In this document: piece after piece, positions 44,604 through 52,677 of the stretch | How the letters are laid out: each line of letters begins with the position of its first letter | Numbering within the stretch: position 1 is the first letter of the stretch | Origin: Nocardia vermiculata NBRC 100427 | GTDB taxonomy: Bacteria > Actinomycetota > Actinomycetes > Mycobacteriales > Mycobacteriaceae | Assembly: GCF_001613265.1 (NCBI RefSeq) | Contig: NZ_BDCA01000015.1 | Location: 62,001-126,000 of the forward strand | DNA length: 64,000 nt | Direction: 5' to 3' | Made by a program: the position numbers and the translations under genes | Notes under the pieces: generated by a model | The model's input: only the letters and a program-made list of their open reading frames with translations | Told to the model about the DNA's origin: nothing | Database searches by the model: none

Positions 44604-45749
44604 ATGGAATTCGCGTGGAGCAAGGAGGACGCGGCCTTCCGCACCGAGCTCGTCGACTATCTCGACGCCGAACTGACCGGCGACTGGTCGCGGTCGGACG
44701 GCACCGGCCTCGGCAGCGCGGTGTACACCGAGTTCTCGAAGTCGTTCGTACGGAAACTCGCCACCAAAGGCTGGCTGACCCCGCACTGGCCGCAGGAGTA
44801 CGGCGGCAGCGGCCAGAGCGCCTGGCAGCACTTCGTGCTCGGCGAGGAGATGTGGAAGCGCGGCGAGCCGCGTGGGCCGCAATACATGAACGTCAACTGG
44901 GTGGGCCCGGCGATCATCAAATACGGCACCGAGGAGCAGAAGCAGAGTCTGTTGCCGCCCATCGCACGCGGTGAGGTCTTCTGGTGCCAAGGATTCTCCG
45001 AGCCGGAAGCCGGAACCGACCTGGCGTCGTTGAAGACTCGCGCGGTGCGCGACGGCGACGAGTACGTGCTCAACGGTCAGAAGATCTGGACCTCCTACGC
45101 GAACGCCGCCGACTACTGCTTCCTGTTGGCGCGCACCGGCCCGCCCGGGTCCCGCGGCGACGGCATCTCCGTATTCCTGTTGCCGATGGACACTCCCGGC
45201 GTCGAGGTACGCCGCATCGACTGCCTGGTGGGCGAGCACTCCTTCAACGAGGTGTTCCTCACCGACGTGCGTCTCCCACACAGCGCCTTGCTGGGCGAAG
45301 AGAACAACGGGTGGAACATCGTGCGCCGCACGCTCGCCTACGAGCGGGTCGGCGCACCACGGTATGCCCGCGCCGCACTGGTGCTCGACGGCCTCGCCGA
45401 ATGGGCCGGCAGCCGTGGACTGCTGGACGATCCCGGGGTGCAGGAACAGTTCGGCGAGGCGCGCACGCTGTGCGAAGCCGCGCGGGTGCTCGTGTACCGC
45501 GTGATCGACGAGCGCGCCAAACAGAAGGAGCCCTCACCGCTGGCCTATCAGGCCCGCGCGGCGATGGTGCAGGCCGAGCGTGCCGTGGGTGATCTGGCGT
45601 TGGACGTCATGGGCAGCGAGGCTCTGGTGGAAGGCTCCCTCGGCGATGCACAGTTCCGCAACTCCCTCGGCGCCGGTATCGCGGCCGGCAGCTACGAGGT
45701 GCAACTCAACCTGATATCGCGGCTCATCCTGGGAATGCCGAAGGACTAG
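44604..45749 (+). CDS. Acyl-CoA dehydrogenase
   Basis: A 381-residue ACAD with WLTPHWPQEYGGSGQSAWQH, CQGFSEPEAGTDLASLKTRA and QKIWTSYANAADYCFLLART. The C-terminus is GSEALVEGSLGDAQFRNSLG, AGIAAGSYEVQLNLISRLIL, of the type seen in steroid and terpenoid side-chain FadEs, which lack the canonical catalytic glutamate in the usual loop. ATG 44604 is chosen because the N-terminal helix starts there; ATG 44541 would add an unstructured leader. It is the first gene of a six-gene rightward operon, followed after 2 bases by a half-length ACAD. Confidence 0.9.
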   Translation: MEFAWSKEDAAFRTELVDYLDAELTGDWSRSDGTGLGSAVYTEFSKSFVRKLATKGWLTPHWPQEYGGSGQSAWQHFVLGEEMWKRGEPRGPQYMNVNWVGPAIIKYGTEEQKQSLLPPIARGEVFWCQGFSEPEAGTDLASLKTRAVRDGDEYVLNGQKIWTSYANAADYCFLLARTGPPGSRGDGISVFLLPMDTPGVEVRRIDCLVGEHSFNEVFLTDVRLPHSALLGEENNGWNIVRRTLAYERVGAPRYARAALVLDGLAEWAGSRGLLDDPGVQEQFGEARTLCEAARVLVYRVIDERAKQKEPSPLAYQARAAMVQAERAVGDLALDVMGSEALVEGSLGDAQFRNSLGAGIAAGSYEVQLNLISRLILGMPKD

Positions 45750-45751
45750 AC

Positions 45752-46681
45752 ATGGATTTCGAACTCTCCGAAACACAGCGACCGGTGCTGGACGCGCTCG
45801 ACACACTTCTCGTTCGGCACGCCGGCGTGCAGCGGTGCCGCGCTCTGGCCGCGGTCGAAGGGTACGACCACGCCCTCGAACGAGAGCTACGGGTCGGCGG
45901 GTTCTTCGACTCGTTCACCGAGGAGAGCGTCGGCCCGCTCGGGGCCACTCTCGCCGTGGAGCGAATCGGCGCCCATCTCGGCACGATCGCGGCCACCGCG
46001 CACCTGCTGGTGCTGCCCGCACTGGGTGTCGACTCGGTCGAGGGCGCGGTGGCGCTGGTGCTCGGCGGTGAGAACCGGCCCGTGCGGTTCGGGGCCGAAG
46101 CATCCGCGGTGCTGGCCGCAGGTAAGGACCGATGCAGGCTGGCGCACTCGTCGCCGACGGCCGAGGCTGCCCTGCCGTCGGCCTACGGATACTCGCTGGG
46201 CCGGGTCGCCTCCGATGCCGGCGAAGACCTGGCCCCGGGAACGGCCGCGACCATGATCAATTGGTGGCGGGTCGGCATGTCCGCGGAGGCGATCGGGATG
46301 ATGGACAAAGCCCTCGACATCGCCGTCCGGTACGCGGAGGACCGCCGCACCTTCGGGCGCGCGGTCGGATCCTTCCAAGCGCTGCAACACCGCGCGGCGG
46401 AACTGACCGTCCTGGTCGAGGGGGCGCGCTGGCTCACCTACGAGGCGGCCTTCCACGGCGCGCCCGAACAGGCGTCGGCCACCGCCGCGGCACACACGAT
46501 GGCTGCCCTGCAGAAGGTGACGCGCGAGACCCACCAGTTCCTGGGAGCCATCGGACTCACCCGGGAGCACGATCTGCACCTCTACACGCTTCGGCTGCAG
46601 GCATTGCGGACCGAACTCGGCGGGCTGCGCCGGCATCGGCGAGCGCTGGTCGCCGCACGATGGGGCGGGGACGTGTCGTGA
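45752..46681 (+). CDS. Short acyl-CoA dehydrogenase subunit (309 residues)
   Basis: This ACAD-fold protein is about 80 residues shorter than normal: MDFELSETQRPVLDALDTLL at the start, and AEDRRTFGRAVGSFQALQHR with GAIGLTREHDLHLYTLRLQA at the end. The middle beta-barrel domain is reduced. Short ACADs of this kind pair with a second short ACAD to give alpha2-beta2 heterotetramers, as known for cholesterol side-chain enzymes (ChsE type). The next gene, overlapping by 4 bases, is another short ACAD, which fits this model. It is preceded by a full-length ACAD gene. Confidence 0.88.
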   Translation: MDFELSETQRPVLDALDTLLVRHAGVQRCRALAAVEGYDHALERELRVGGFFDSFTEESVGPLGATLAVERIGAHLGTIAATAHLLVLPALGVDSVEGAVALVLGGENRPVRFGAEASAVLAAGKDRCRLAHSSPTAEAALPSAYGYSLGRVASDAGEDLAPGTAATMINWWRVGMSAEAIGMMDKALDIAVRYAEDRRTFGRAVGSFQALQHRAAELTVLVEGARWLTYEAAFHGAPEQASATAAAHTMAALQKVTRETHQFLGAIGLTREHDLHLYTLRLQALRTELGGLRRHRRALVAARWGGDVS

Positions 46682-47628
46682 ACCGCCCGGCCGCGTTCAC
46701 CCGAGACGAGCAGGCACTCGCCGAGGCGGTGCGCGGGTACTGCCATGCCAAGTGCACCGACGATATCCAACGCGCACCCGGTCCCCCCTTTCCGGAGCAG
46801 TTCTGGACCGGCCTGGCCGAGCTCGGAGTCTTCGCCATGGCGGTGCCGTCGGAAGAGGGCGGTTCCGGTGAGATCCTCGCTACGGCAATCGAACTCGGGC
46901 ATTCGGTGGCGCCGGGTCCGGTGCCGGCCACCTTCTTCGCCGCGCACGCCCTACCCGCGGATCGCATCGGCGGGCTCGTAGCGGGAACCGAGCTGGTGTC
47001 GGTCGGCACTGCGCCGCTGATGCCCTGGGCGGAGATCGCCGATATCCACATCGAGTGGACCGGTGCCGGGGCCTGGGTGGTGCGGCGGGTCGGAGCCGCC
47101 GAACCGGTGGAGACGCTGGGCAACGAGCCGTGGGCCCGGATCTCGGTCGAGCGGGAGCATCCCCTCGAGCGCGTCGCGGCCGCCGGCGACCTGTTCCATC
47201 TGGCGCTGGCCGGATATGCGGTGGGTGCCGGGCGGCGGGTCCTCGACACCGCTGTCGACCATGCCCGCACCCGCGAACAGTTCGGCCGGACCCTCGGATC
47301 CTTCCAGGCCGTCGCGCACCCACTGGTCGACGCGAGCCTGGAGCTCGAAGCCGCGGAGAAGCTGTCCATTCTCGCGGCCCGAGCCACCGACGAACCGCAT
47401 ACCGACAACAGAGGGCTGCCCGCGGCAGCACGACTGTCGGCGTCGCGGGCCGCCATGAACGCCGCGTTCGCTGCGCATCAGGCGCTCGGCGCGATCGGCT
47501 ACTCGGTCGAGGGACCGATCGGCCATATAACACAACGTATCCGGCAGCTCACGCTGCCGACCGGCATGGACACCGAGCTCGAACAGCAAGTCCTGTCCGG
47601 TTTTTCCGCAGAGAGGGTAGAGCAATGA
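46678..47628 (+). CDS. Short acyl-CoA dehydrogenase subunit (316 residues)
   Basis: The second half-length ACAD: FTRDEQALAEAVRGYCHAKC, FAMAVPSEEGGSGEILATAI, then HARTREQFGRTLGSFQAVAH and GAIGYSVEGPIGHITQRIRQ. The start is GTG 46678, overlapping the stop of the previous gene (GTGA). The two adjacent short ACADs probably form one heteromeric enzyme whose FAD and catalytic base come from different subunits. In the cholesterol-type precedents such enzymes act on CoA esters attached to ring systems. Its stop overlaps the next start (ATGA). Confidence 0.88.
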   Translation: MNRPAAFTRDEQALAEAVRGYCHAKCTDDIQRAPGPPFPEQFWTGLAELGVFAMAVPSEEGGSGEILATAIELGHSVAPGPVPATFFAAHALPADRIGGLVAGTELVSVGTAPLMPWAEIADIHIEWTGAGAWVVRRVGAAEPVETLGNEPWARISVEREHPLERVAAAGDLFHLALAGYAVGAGRRVLDTAVDHARTREQFGRTLGSFQAVAHPLVDASLELEAAEKLSILAARATDEPHTDNRGLPAAARLSASRAAMNAAFAAHQALGAIGYSVEGPIGHITQRIRQLTLPTGMDTELEQQVLSGFSAERVEQ

Positions 47629-48455
47629 CGCAGCACGACGAGCAAGCACAGCACACCGAACCGGAGGTGCTGTTCGACAAGCGTGACCACATCGCCTACA
47701 TCACCCTCAACCGCCCGCACAAGGGCAATTCGCTGACCGGGACGATGATGCCGGTGATGAAGGAAGTCTGGGGCGAGGTCCGCGACGATCCGTGGATCCG
47801 GGCGGCCATCGTCACCGGAGCCGGCGACCGGCACTTCTGCACCGGCGCCGATGTGAACGTGGTCGCTTCCCGCGGCGGTATGAGTACCGGAACCGGTCCG
47901 CTCACCGACGAGGTCTACTGGTCGCCGCGGCAGAACCGGGTATGGAAACCGGTCATCTGTGCGGCCAACGGGCTGGTCGCCGGTGCGGGCCTGCACTTCG
48001 TCGTCGACGCCGACATCGTCGTCTCGGCCGACACCGCCGCCTTCATGGACACCCATGTCAATGTCGGGCTCGTCGGTGCGATGGAGAACATCGGCTTGGC
48101 CAAACGCTTGCCGCTGGGCACCGCACTCCGGATGACGTTGATGGGCAAGGACTATCGACTGCCCGCCGAGCGCGCCTATCAGCTGGGCCTGGTCGACGAA
48201 CTGGTCGCACCGGACAAGGTGATGGAGACGGCGCAGGACATCGCGCGCAGCATCGTGAAGAACTCGCCGGCCGCGGTATCGCTGTCCCAGCAGGCGGTCT
48301 GGAATTCGCTCGAGATGGGATACACCCAGGCCTGCGAGTACGGCTGGGCGCTGCTGCGGCTGCATTGGGCGCACCCGGACTCCAAGGAAGGACCCCGCGC
48401 CTTCAGCGAACGCCGCGAACCTCACTGGACGACCACTCCGCGGCCGGAGGCCTGA
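47625..48455 (+). CDS. Enoyl-CoA hydratase/isomerase family protein
   Basis: This 276-residue crotonase-fold protein has ITLNRPHKGNSLTGTMMPVM, the oxyanion segment RHFCTGADVN and ANGLVAGAGLHFVVDADIVV. The second catalytic region reads NVGLVGAMENIGLAKRLPLG, with a glutamate in AMENIG. It overlaps the preceding short ACAD gene by 4 bases (ATGA), with GAGAGGG upstream. In the operon it follows the heteromeric ACAD and precedes another ACAD, consistent with a beta-oxidation module. Confidence 0.9.
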   Translation: MTQHDEQAQHTEPEVLFDKRDHIAYITLNRPHKGNSLTGTMMPVMKEVWGEVRDDPWIRAAIVTGAGDRHFCTGADVNVVASRGGMSTGTGPLTDEVYWSPRQNRVWKPVICAANGLVAGAGLHFVVDADIVVSADTAAFMDTHVNVGLVGAMENIGLAKRLPLGTALRMTLMGKDYRLPAERAYQLGLVDELVAPDKVMETAQDIARSIVKNSPAAVSLSQQAVWNSLEMGYTQACEYGWALLRLHWAHPDSKEGPRAFSERREPHWTTTPRPEA

Positions 48456-48456
48456 C

Positions 48457-49581
48457 GTGGACTTCGGATTCTCGCCGCAGGAAGAGGAGTTCCGGCGCGA
48501 GGTACTGCACCTGCTCGACCGGTTCCAGGGGACCAACGGGTACTTCCACCGCACCCCGGACGCCTGGAAAACGGTCAAGGAGCTCTACCGAGAGCTGGGC
48601 GCACGCGGCTGGCTGTCGCTGTCGTGGCCGACGGAATTCGGCGGCGCGGGGCTGCCGCCGACCTACGAGTTCATCCTGTGGGACGAAATGGCGTATGCGC
48701 GGGTCGCGCGGCCGCCGATGGGTCCGGGCCTGGTCGCCAAGGCGCTGATGTCACACGGTTCCGCCGAACAGCAGCAACGCTATCTGCCCGCGTTGCGCGC
48801 GGGCACGATGAACTTCTGCCTCGGCTACTCCGAACCGGAAGCGGGCTCCGACCTGGCTTCGGTGCGCACCCGAGCCGCCCGGCACGGCGAGGTGTACCGC
48901 ATCGACGGGGCGAAATGCTGGACCTCCAACGCGCACTGGGCCGACAACATCTGGTTGCTCGCGCGCACCGGTGAACCCGGCAGCCGCTCCCGCGGGCTCA
49001 GCGTGTTCATCGTGCCGCTGACGTCGCCGGGCGTGCAGGTCTCCCCGATTCCGACGCTCGAGGGCGGGCGGCTCAACGAGGTCCGATTCGACGGTGTCGA
49101 GGTGCCCGTCGAGAATCGGGTGGGCGCGGAAAATCAGGGCTGGCAGGTCGTCGGCTCGGCGCTCGCGGTGGAGCGGCACGTGCAGTTCCCACCCAAGCGG
49201 GTCAGACGCGACCTAGAGGACCTCGTCGACTGGGTGACCACGACCGGTCTCGACACCCAACCGATGGTGCGGCAACGTCTTTCGGCCCTTGCGGTGAAAG
49301 TGCGGGAGGTGGAGGCGTTGTCGCTGGCGCTGCTCGGTGAGATCACCAGCGGGGAACCGTCCGCGGTCGCTGCCGCATACCACAAGCTCGCCGGCACCGT
49401 GCTGTGCCAGGAGATCGCCCGCGCGGGCCTGGAATTCGGCTCCCCGGAAGCGCTGGTTCGCGGTACCGATGTCGAATTCATGTGGCGGCAGGCGATTCTG
49501 GAAACGATCGGCGGCGGCACGTCCGAGGTCATGCGGACTCTGATCGCGAAGCAGGCCCTCGGCTTGGACAGCAAACGCTGA
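48457..49581 (+). CDS. Acyl-CoA dehydrogenase
   Basis: A 374-residue ACAD: FGFSPQEEEFRREVLHLLDR, GWLSLSWPTEFGGAGLPPTY, LGYSEPEAGSDLASVRTRAA, AKCWTSNAHWADNIWLLART, and the C-terminal ETIGGGTSEVMRTLIAKQAL. The middle of the C-terminal domain (LGEITSGEPSAVAAAYHKLA) is unlike fatty-acid ACADs and more like FadE proteins of steroid catabolism. GTG 48457 begins 1 base after the enoyl-CoA hydratase stop. It is followed after 60 bases by the third cyclase-family gene. Confidence 0.9.
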   Translation: MDFGFSPQEEEFRREVLHLLDRFQGTNGYFHRTPDAWKTVKELYRELGARGWLSLSWPTEFGGAGLPPTYEFILWDEMAYARVARPPMGPGLVAKALMSHGSAEQQQRYLPALRAGTMNFCLGYSEPEAGSDLASVRTRAARHGEVYRIDGAKCWTSNAHWADNIWLLARTGEPGSRSRGLSVFIVPLTSPGVQVSPIPTLEGGRLNEVRFDGVEVPVENRVGAENQGWQVVGSALAVERHVQFPPKRVRRDLEDLVDWVTTTGLDTQPMVRQRLSALAVKVREVEALSLALLGEITSGEPSAVAAAYHKLAGTVLCQEIARAGLEFGSPEALVRGTDVEFMWRQAILETIGGGTSEVMRTLIAKQALGLDSKR

Positions 49582-49641
49582 GCCCCATCGGAACCCGTCG
49601 CCGGCCGGCACGGATGTCATTTCTACAGTAAGGAGTCCGAT

Positions 49642-50565
49642 ATGACCGCCGTTCCCAACATGCGTGAGCTCGGCCGGAAGGTGCGAAACTGGGGTCGCTG
49701 GGGCGCCGACGACGAGCGCGGAACCACCAACCTGATCACGCCGGAACGCGTCGCGGCCGCCGCCGGTCTGGTGCGCACCGGCGAGGTCTTCGACCTGGGT
49801 ATCCCACTCGACAGTGACGGTCCGCAGCCGGGCGGTTTCCGGAACAACCCGATCCGGCTGATGGCGGAGAACGGCCAGGAACAGGTGTTTCCCGGCGGAT
49901 TCAAATACGCCGACGACTACATCTTCATGCCGCTGCAGGCCGGTTCACAGTACGACTCGCTCGCCCACGTGTACTACGACGAGCAGCTTTACAACGGTCA
50001 CCCCAGCTCCGGGGTGACGGTCAAGGGCGCCGACAAGTGCGGAATCCACACCCAGGCCAAAGGTATCGCCGGACGCGGGGTCCTACTCGATGTCGCGAAG
50101 TACCGCGGAGTGGACTGGCTCGAAGCGGGCACCGTGATCGGCCCGGAAGAACTGGACGCCGTCGCGGCCGCCCAGAACGTCCAGGTCGGGGCCGGCGACA
50201 TCGTGCTGATCCGAACCGGTTGGCGGGCCAAGTTTGTCGCCGAAGGGGACGCAGCCGGATTCATGGCGGGCGAACCGGGTCTGGGGCTCGGATGCGCCAC
50301 CTGGCTGCGGGAGCACGACGTCGCGGTCGTGGGCTCGGACAACTGGGGTGTAGAGGTGGCGCCCGGTGAGAACCCCGACGCCCTGATGGAACTGCACATG
50401 GTGCTGATCCGGGACATGGGTATGACACTCGCCGAGATGCTCGACCTCGAAGAGCTGTCCGCCGCCTGCGCCGCCGACGGAACCTACGAGTTCTTCTACA
50501 CCGGTGCACCGCTGAAGTTCACCCGAGGCGTGGGCTCCCCGATCAATCCTCTCGCCATTCGGTGA
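49642..50565 (+). CDS. Cyclase family protein with divergent metal motif
   Basis: This 307-residue PF04199-type protein has NWGRWGADDERGTTNLITPE, GRGVLLDVAKYRGV, GDIVLIRTGWRAKF and GSDNWGVEVAPGE. The metal motif is reduced to Q103-Y-D105-S-L-A-H109, the same pattern type as in the protein at 20658 and unlike the canonical motif at 35736. AAGGAGT precedes ATG 49642. It ends the ACAD operon and overlaps the opposing pentapeptide-repeat gene by 70 bases. The role is unknown; hydrolysis of a ring-opening intermediate is a reasonable guess. Confidence 0.83.
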   Translation: MTAVPNMRELGRKVRNWGRWGADDERGTTNLITPERVAAAAGLVRTGEVFDLGIPLDSDGPQPGGFRNNPIRLMAENGQEQVFPGGFKYADDYIFMPLQAGSQYDSLAHVYYDEQLYNGHPSSGVTVKGADKCGIHTQAKGIAGRGVLLDVAKYRGVDWLEAGTVIGPEELDAVAAAQNVQVGAGDIVLIRTGWRAKFVAEGDAAGFMAGEPGLGLGCATWLREHDVAVVGSDNWGVEVAPGENPDALMELHMVLIRDMGMTLAEMLDLEELSAACAADGTYEFFYTGAPLKFTRGVGSPINPLAIR

Positions 50566-51437
50566 GTTTCGACCGAGTTCCGCTGCGCCGCAGCGACCGG
50601 GCTGTCGAACCGGGCATGGTCGAATGAGCTGCCGGTGGTGAAGGTGGACCCGTCGAATCGTGCCGGACCGGTGAAGTCGGCGGCGCCGAAATCGGCATCA
50701 CCACGGAACTGCGCACTGTCGAAATACGCTCCGCGTTGAAATGCGGTGCGATAGAAGCGGGCCTCGCGGGTGAAGACCGCGAGCGGGAATTGTGCGCAGT
50801 CCCGGAAGGTGGTTTCGTCGAAACGGCCGCTGCCGAACCGGGTTCCGAAGAATCGGGCGGAATCGGTGAACACCGCCTCCCGGAACCAGGCAGTATCGAA
50901 GACAGCGGACTGAAAGTGGGTCTGCCCGAGAAACGTCGCACCGTCGAAACGTGTCACCCCGGCCAGGGTGGCGGATTCGAACAGCGCCGGCCCACGGAAT
51001 ACCGCCTCGGTGAAATCGACATTCTCGAGGTAGGCGTTCCGCAGATCGATCGCCACGCCCGACCAGTTGCCGCGAATACGGCGGCGGCGCATACGGTCGG
51101 CGAGAACCGCGACGATCGTGTCACGTACGGTCCGCTCGTCCCCCATATCCCGCCCAGTCGGCCACGGTTCCCGCAGATAGCCGCAGAGCACGTCGACGCA
51201 TTGCTGGCGCCGGGTGAACGGCGAACCGTCGGCGACATCGGCCAGTGCGTGCACCGCCGAAACCTGCGCCGCCGGCTCACCGACATACAGATCCGCCGCT
51301 GCCGAATCGAACGCGTCGACCGGATTCAGCGGCCGCCGAAACCGCCTGCGCCGACCTGAATCCGTGGAATTCGCCGCATCCGCGACCAGCGCATTCGCCG
51401 CCGACGGCGGTGATCGATGTTGTACGAGCGCTACCAT
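50496..51437 (-). CDS. Pentapeptide-repeat protein
   Basis: This 313-residue protein has an N-terminal helical region (residues 1-115). A long right-handed quadrilateral beta-helix follows, made of five-residue repeats with central phenylalanine or leucine: LENVDFTEAVFRGPALFESA, TRFDGATFLGQTHFQSAVFD, AQFRGDADFGAADFTGPARF. Pentapeptide-repeat proteins act in gyrase protection, scaffolding or membrane association; nothing here selects one. AGGAGG lies 5 bases before ATG 51437. The last 23 codons are antisense to the cyclase gene. It is not obviously part of the catabolic clusters. Confidence 0.88.
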   Translation of the reverse strand: MVALVQHRSPPSAANALVADAANSTDSGRRRRFRRPLNPVDAFDSAAADLYVGEPAAQVSAVHALADVADGSPFTRRQQCVDVLCGYLREPWPTGRDMGDERTVRDTIVAVLADRMRRRRIRGNWSGVAIDLRNAYLENVDFTEAVFRGPALFESATLAGVTRFDGATFLGQTHFQSAVFDTAWFREAVFTDSARFFGTRFGSGRFDETTFRDCAQFPLAVFTREARFYRTAFQRGAYFDSAQFRGDADFGAADFTGPARFDGSTFTTGSSFDHARFDSPVAAAQRNSVETHRMARGLIGEPTPRVNFSGAPV

Positions 51438-51492
51438 TCGAACCTCCTAAACGCCGTGCAACGCCCAGAAAAGCCCTATTTGCTGTAACGAC

Positions 51493-51522
51493 GGTATAAC
51501 CGGTCGGACGTTTCCATAACAA
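51493..51522 (-). promoter_or_regulatory. Probable promoter of the pentapeptide-repeat gene
   Basis: On the minus strand TTGTTA (51517-51522), an 18-base spacer and TATACC (51493-51498) lie about 56 bases upstream of ATG 51437. The rest of the 276-base gap up to the ketopantoate-reductase-like stop at 51714 shows no credible gene. Confidence 0.45.
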
Positions 51523-51713
51523 TCGTCATCGAAAAGTAATCGAGCGGATACGGCGTGGCGGTCGTACAGTCCTCGGGGTATGCGCCGAGGAGCAACGGAG
51601 TAAACGCATGTGCCGACTTCACGCAAGATCCCATCACGTGCAGGTCAACAGTGGTCCGGCCGTCCATGACGCCCACGCGCCGCTCGGCCTGTCAGCTGAT
51701 GCGCCAGACGGCC

Positions 51714-52649
51714 TCACGCGTCCGAAGCATGCCGTGTCCAACGGTGTTCGATGGACTTCACCAGGGCGGTCAGGGTCGCGTTCACCGGCGCCTCGAGACC
51801 GATCCGCTCCGCCTGTCGCGGCACGGCACCGTTGATCACGTCGATTTCGCTGGCCCGACGCTCTTCGTGGTCGAGCAACGCCGAAGGTTTGGCGGCGGGC
51901 ATCCGGGCGCCGAATGCGCGCACGTGTTCGACCGGATCCGCAACGGTTATCGCGATGCCGGCCGCACGGGCGATCGTCCACGCCTCGGTGGCGGCCGCGC
52001 GACTGACTCGCCCCATCTGCTCATCGTCCATGACCTCGCCGACGGTCATCCCGGTCAGCGCGCACGGCGCGCTGTAGGCGACGTTGCAGATCAACTTCTC
52101 CCACTGCATCGCGGCGATATCGGACACGGCAGCCGCATCGAAGCCCGCGGCACGCCAGACGTCCGCGATCGTGTCGACGAGCGAGTGGTCGAGGGTGGAA
52201 TAGGCCCCGAATCGCATCGCGCTCATGGCATTGTGGTGTACGTGGGCCGGCCCGCGACGCGAGGCGCCGAACCCGCTCGCGATGCCGACGGCGACGCGGT
52301 GCCCACCGACGATCTCGGCCACCGCGTCCGCCGATCCGAGACCGTTCTGAATCGTCAGCACCGGAGTCGACTCGCCGAGCAGCGGCAGTGCCGCGCGCGC
52401 CCCAGCGGCCACGTCGGAGGCCTTGACGGCGAGCACGACGAGTTCCATCCGCTCCGCGGGAGCGGTATCGGCGGCACGCAGAGCGACCACCACATCGGAC
52501 TCGGGCCCGGTGATCCGCAACCCGTCCCGGGAGATCCGGTCGGCGGTCTCGGGCCGCCGGGTCACCGCCAGGACGTCGTTGCCGGCGGCGGCGAGCTTGC
52601 CGGCGTAGATCGACCCCATTGCGCCACAACCGACTATCGCGATCTTCAT
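51714..52649 (-). CDS. Ketopantoate reductase (ApbA/PanE) family protein
   Basis: This 311-residue protein starts with the Rossmann motif MKIAIVGCGAMGSIYAGKLA. It has VLAVKASDV, LTIQNGLGSADAV and the C-terminal catalytic region WEKLICNVAYSAPCALTGMT, with the conserved lysine and asparagine, then KPSALLDHEERRASEIDVIN. The family reduces 2-oxoacids with a branched or hydroxylated beta carbon, ketopantoate being the classic substrate. As the last gene of a leftward catabolic operon it more likely acts on a related 2-oxoacid, such as the product of the preceding dehydratase, than in pantothenate synthesis. AAGGGAA precedes ATG 52649. Confidence 0.9.
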   Translation of the reverse strand: MKIAIVGCGAMGSIYAGKLAAAGNDVLAVTRRPETADRISRDGLRITGPESDVVVALRAADTAPAERMELVVLAVKASDVAAGARAALPLLGESTPVLTIQNGLGSADAVAEIVGGHRVAVGIASGFGASRRGPAHVHHNAMSAMRFGAYSTLDHSLVDTIADVWRAAGFDAAAVSDIAAMQWEKLICNVAYSAPCALTGMTVGEVMDDEQMGRVSRAAATEAWTIARAAGIAITVADPVEHVRAFGARMPAAKPSALLDHEERRASEIDVINGAVPRQAERIGLEAPVNATLTALVKSIEHRWTRHASDA

Positions 52650-52677
52650 ACGTATTCCCTTGTCCCGGTTCGTGTCT

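Noticed and set aside
51476-51676. A 66-codon minus-strand frame upstream of the pentapeptide-repeat gene
   Set aside because: It has no ribosome site, lies across the probable promoter at 51493-51522, and has no recognisable motif.
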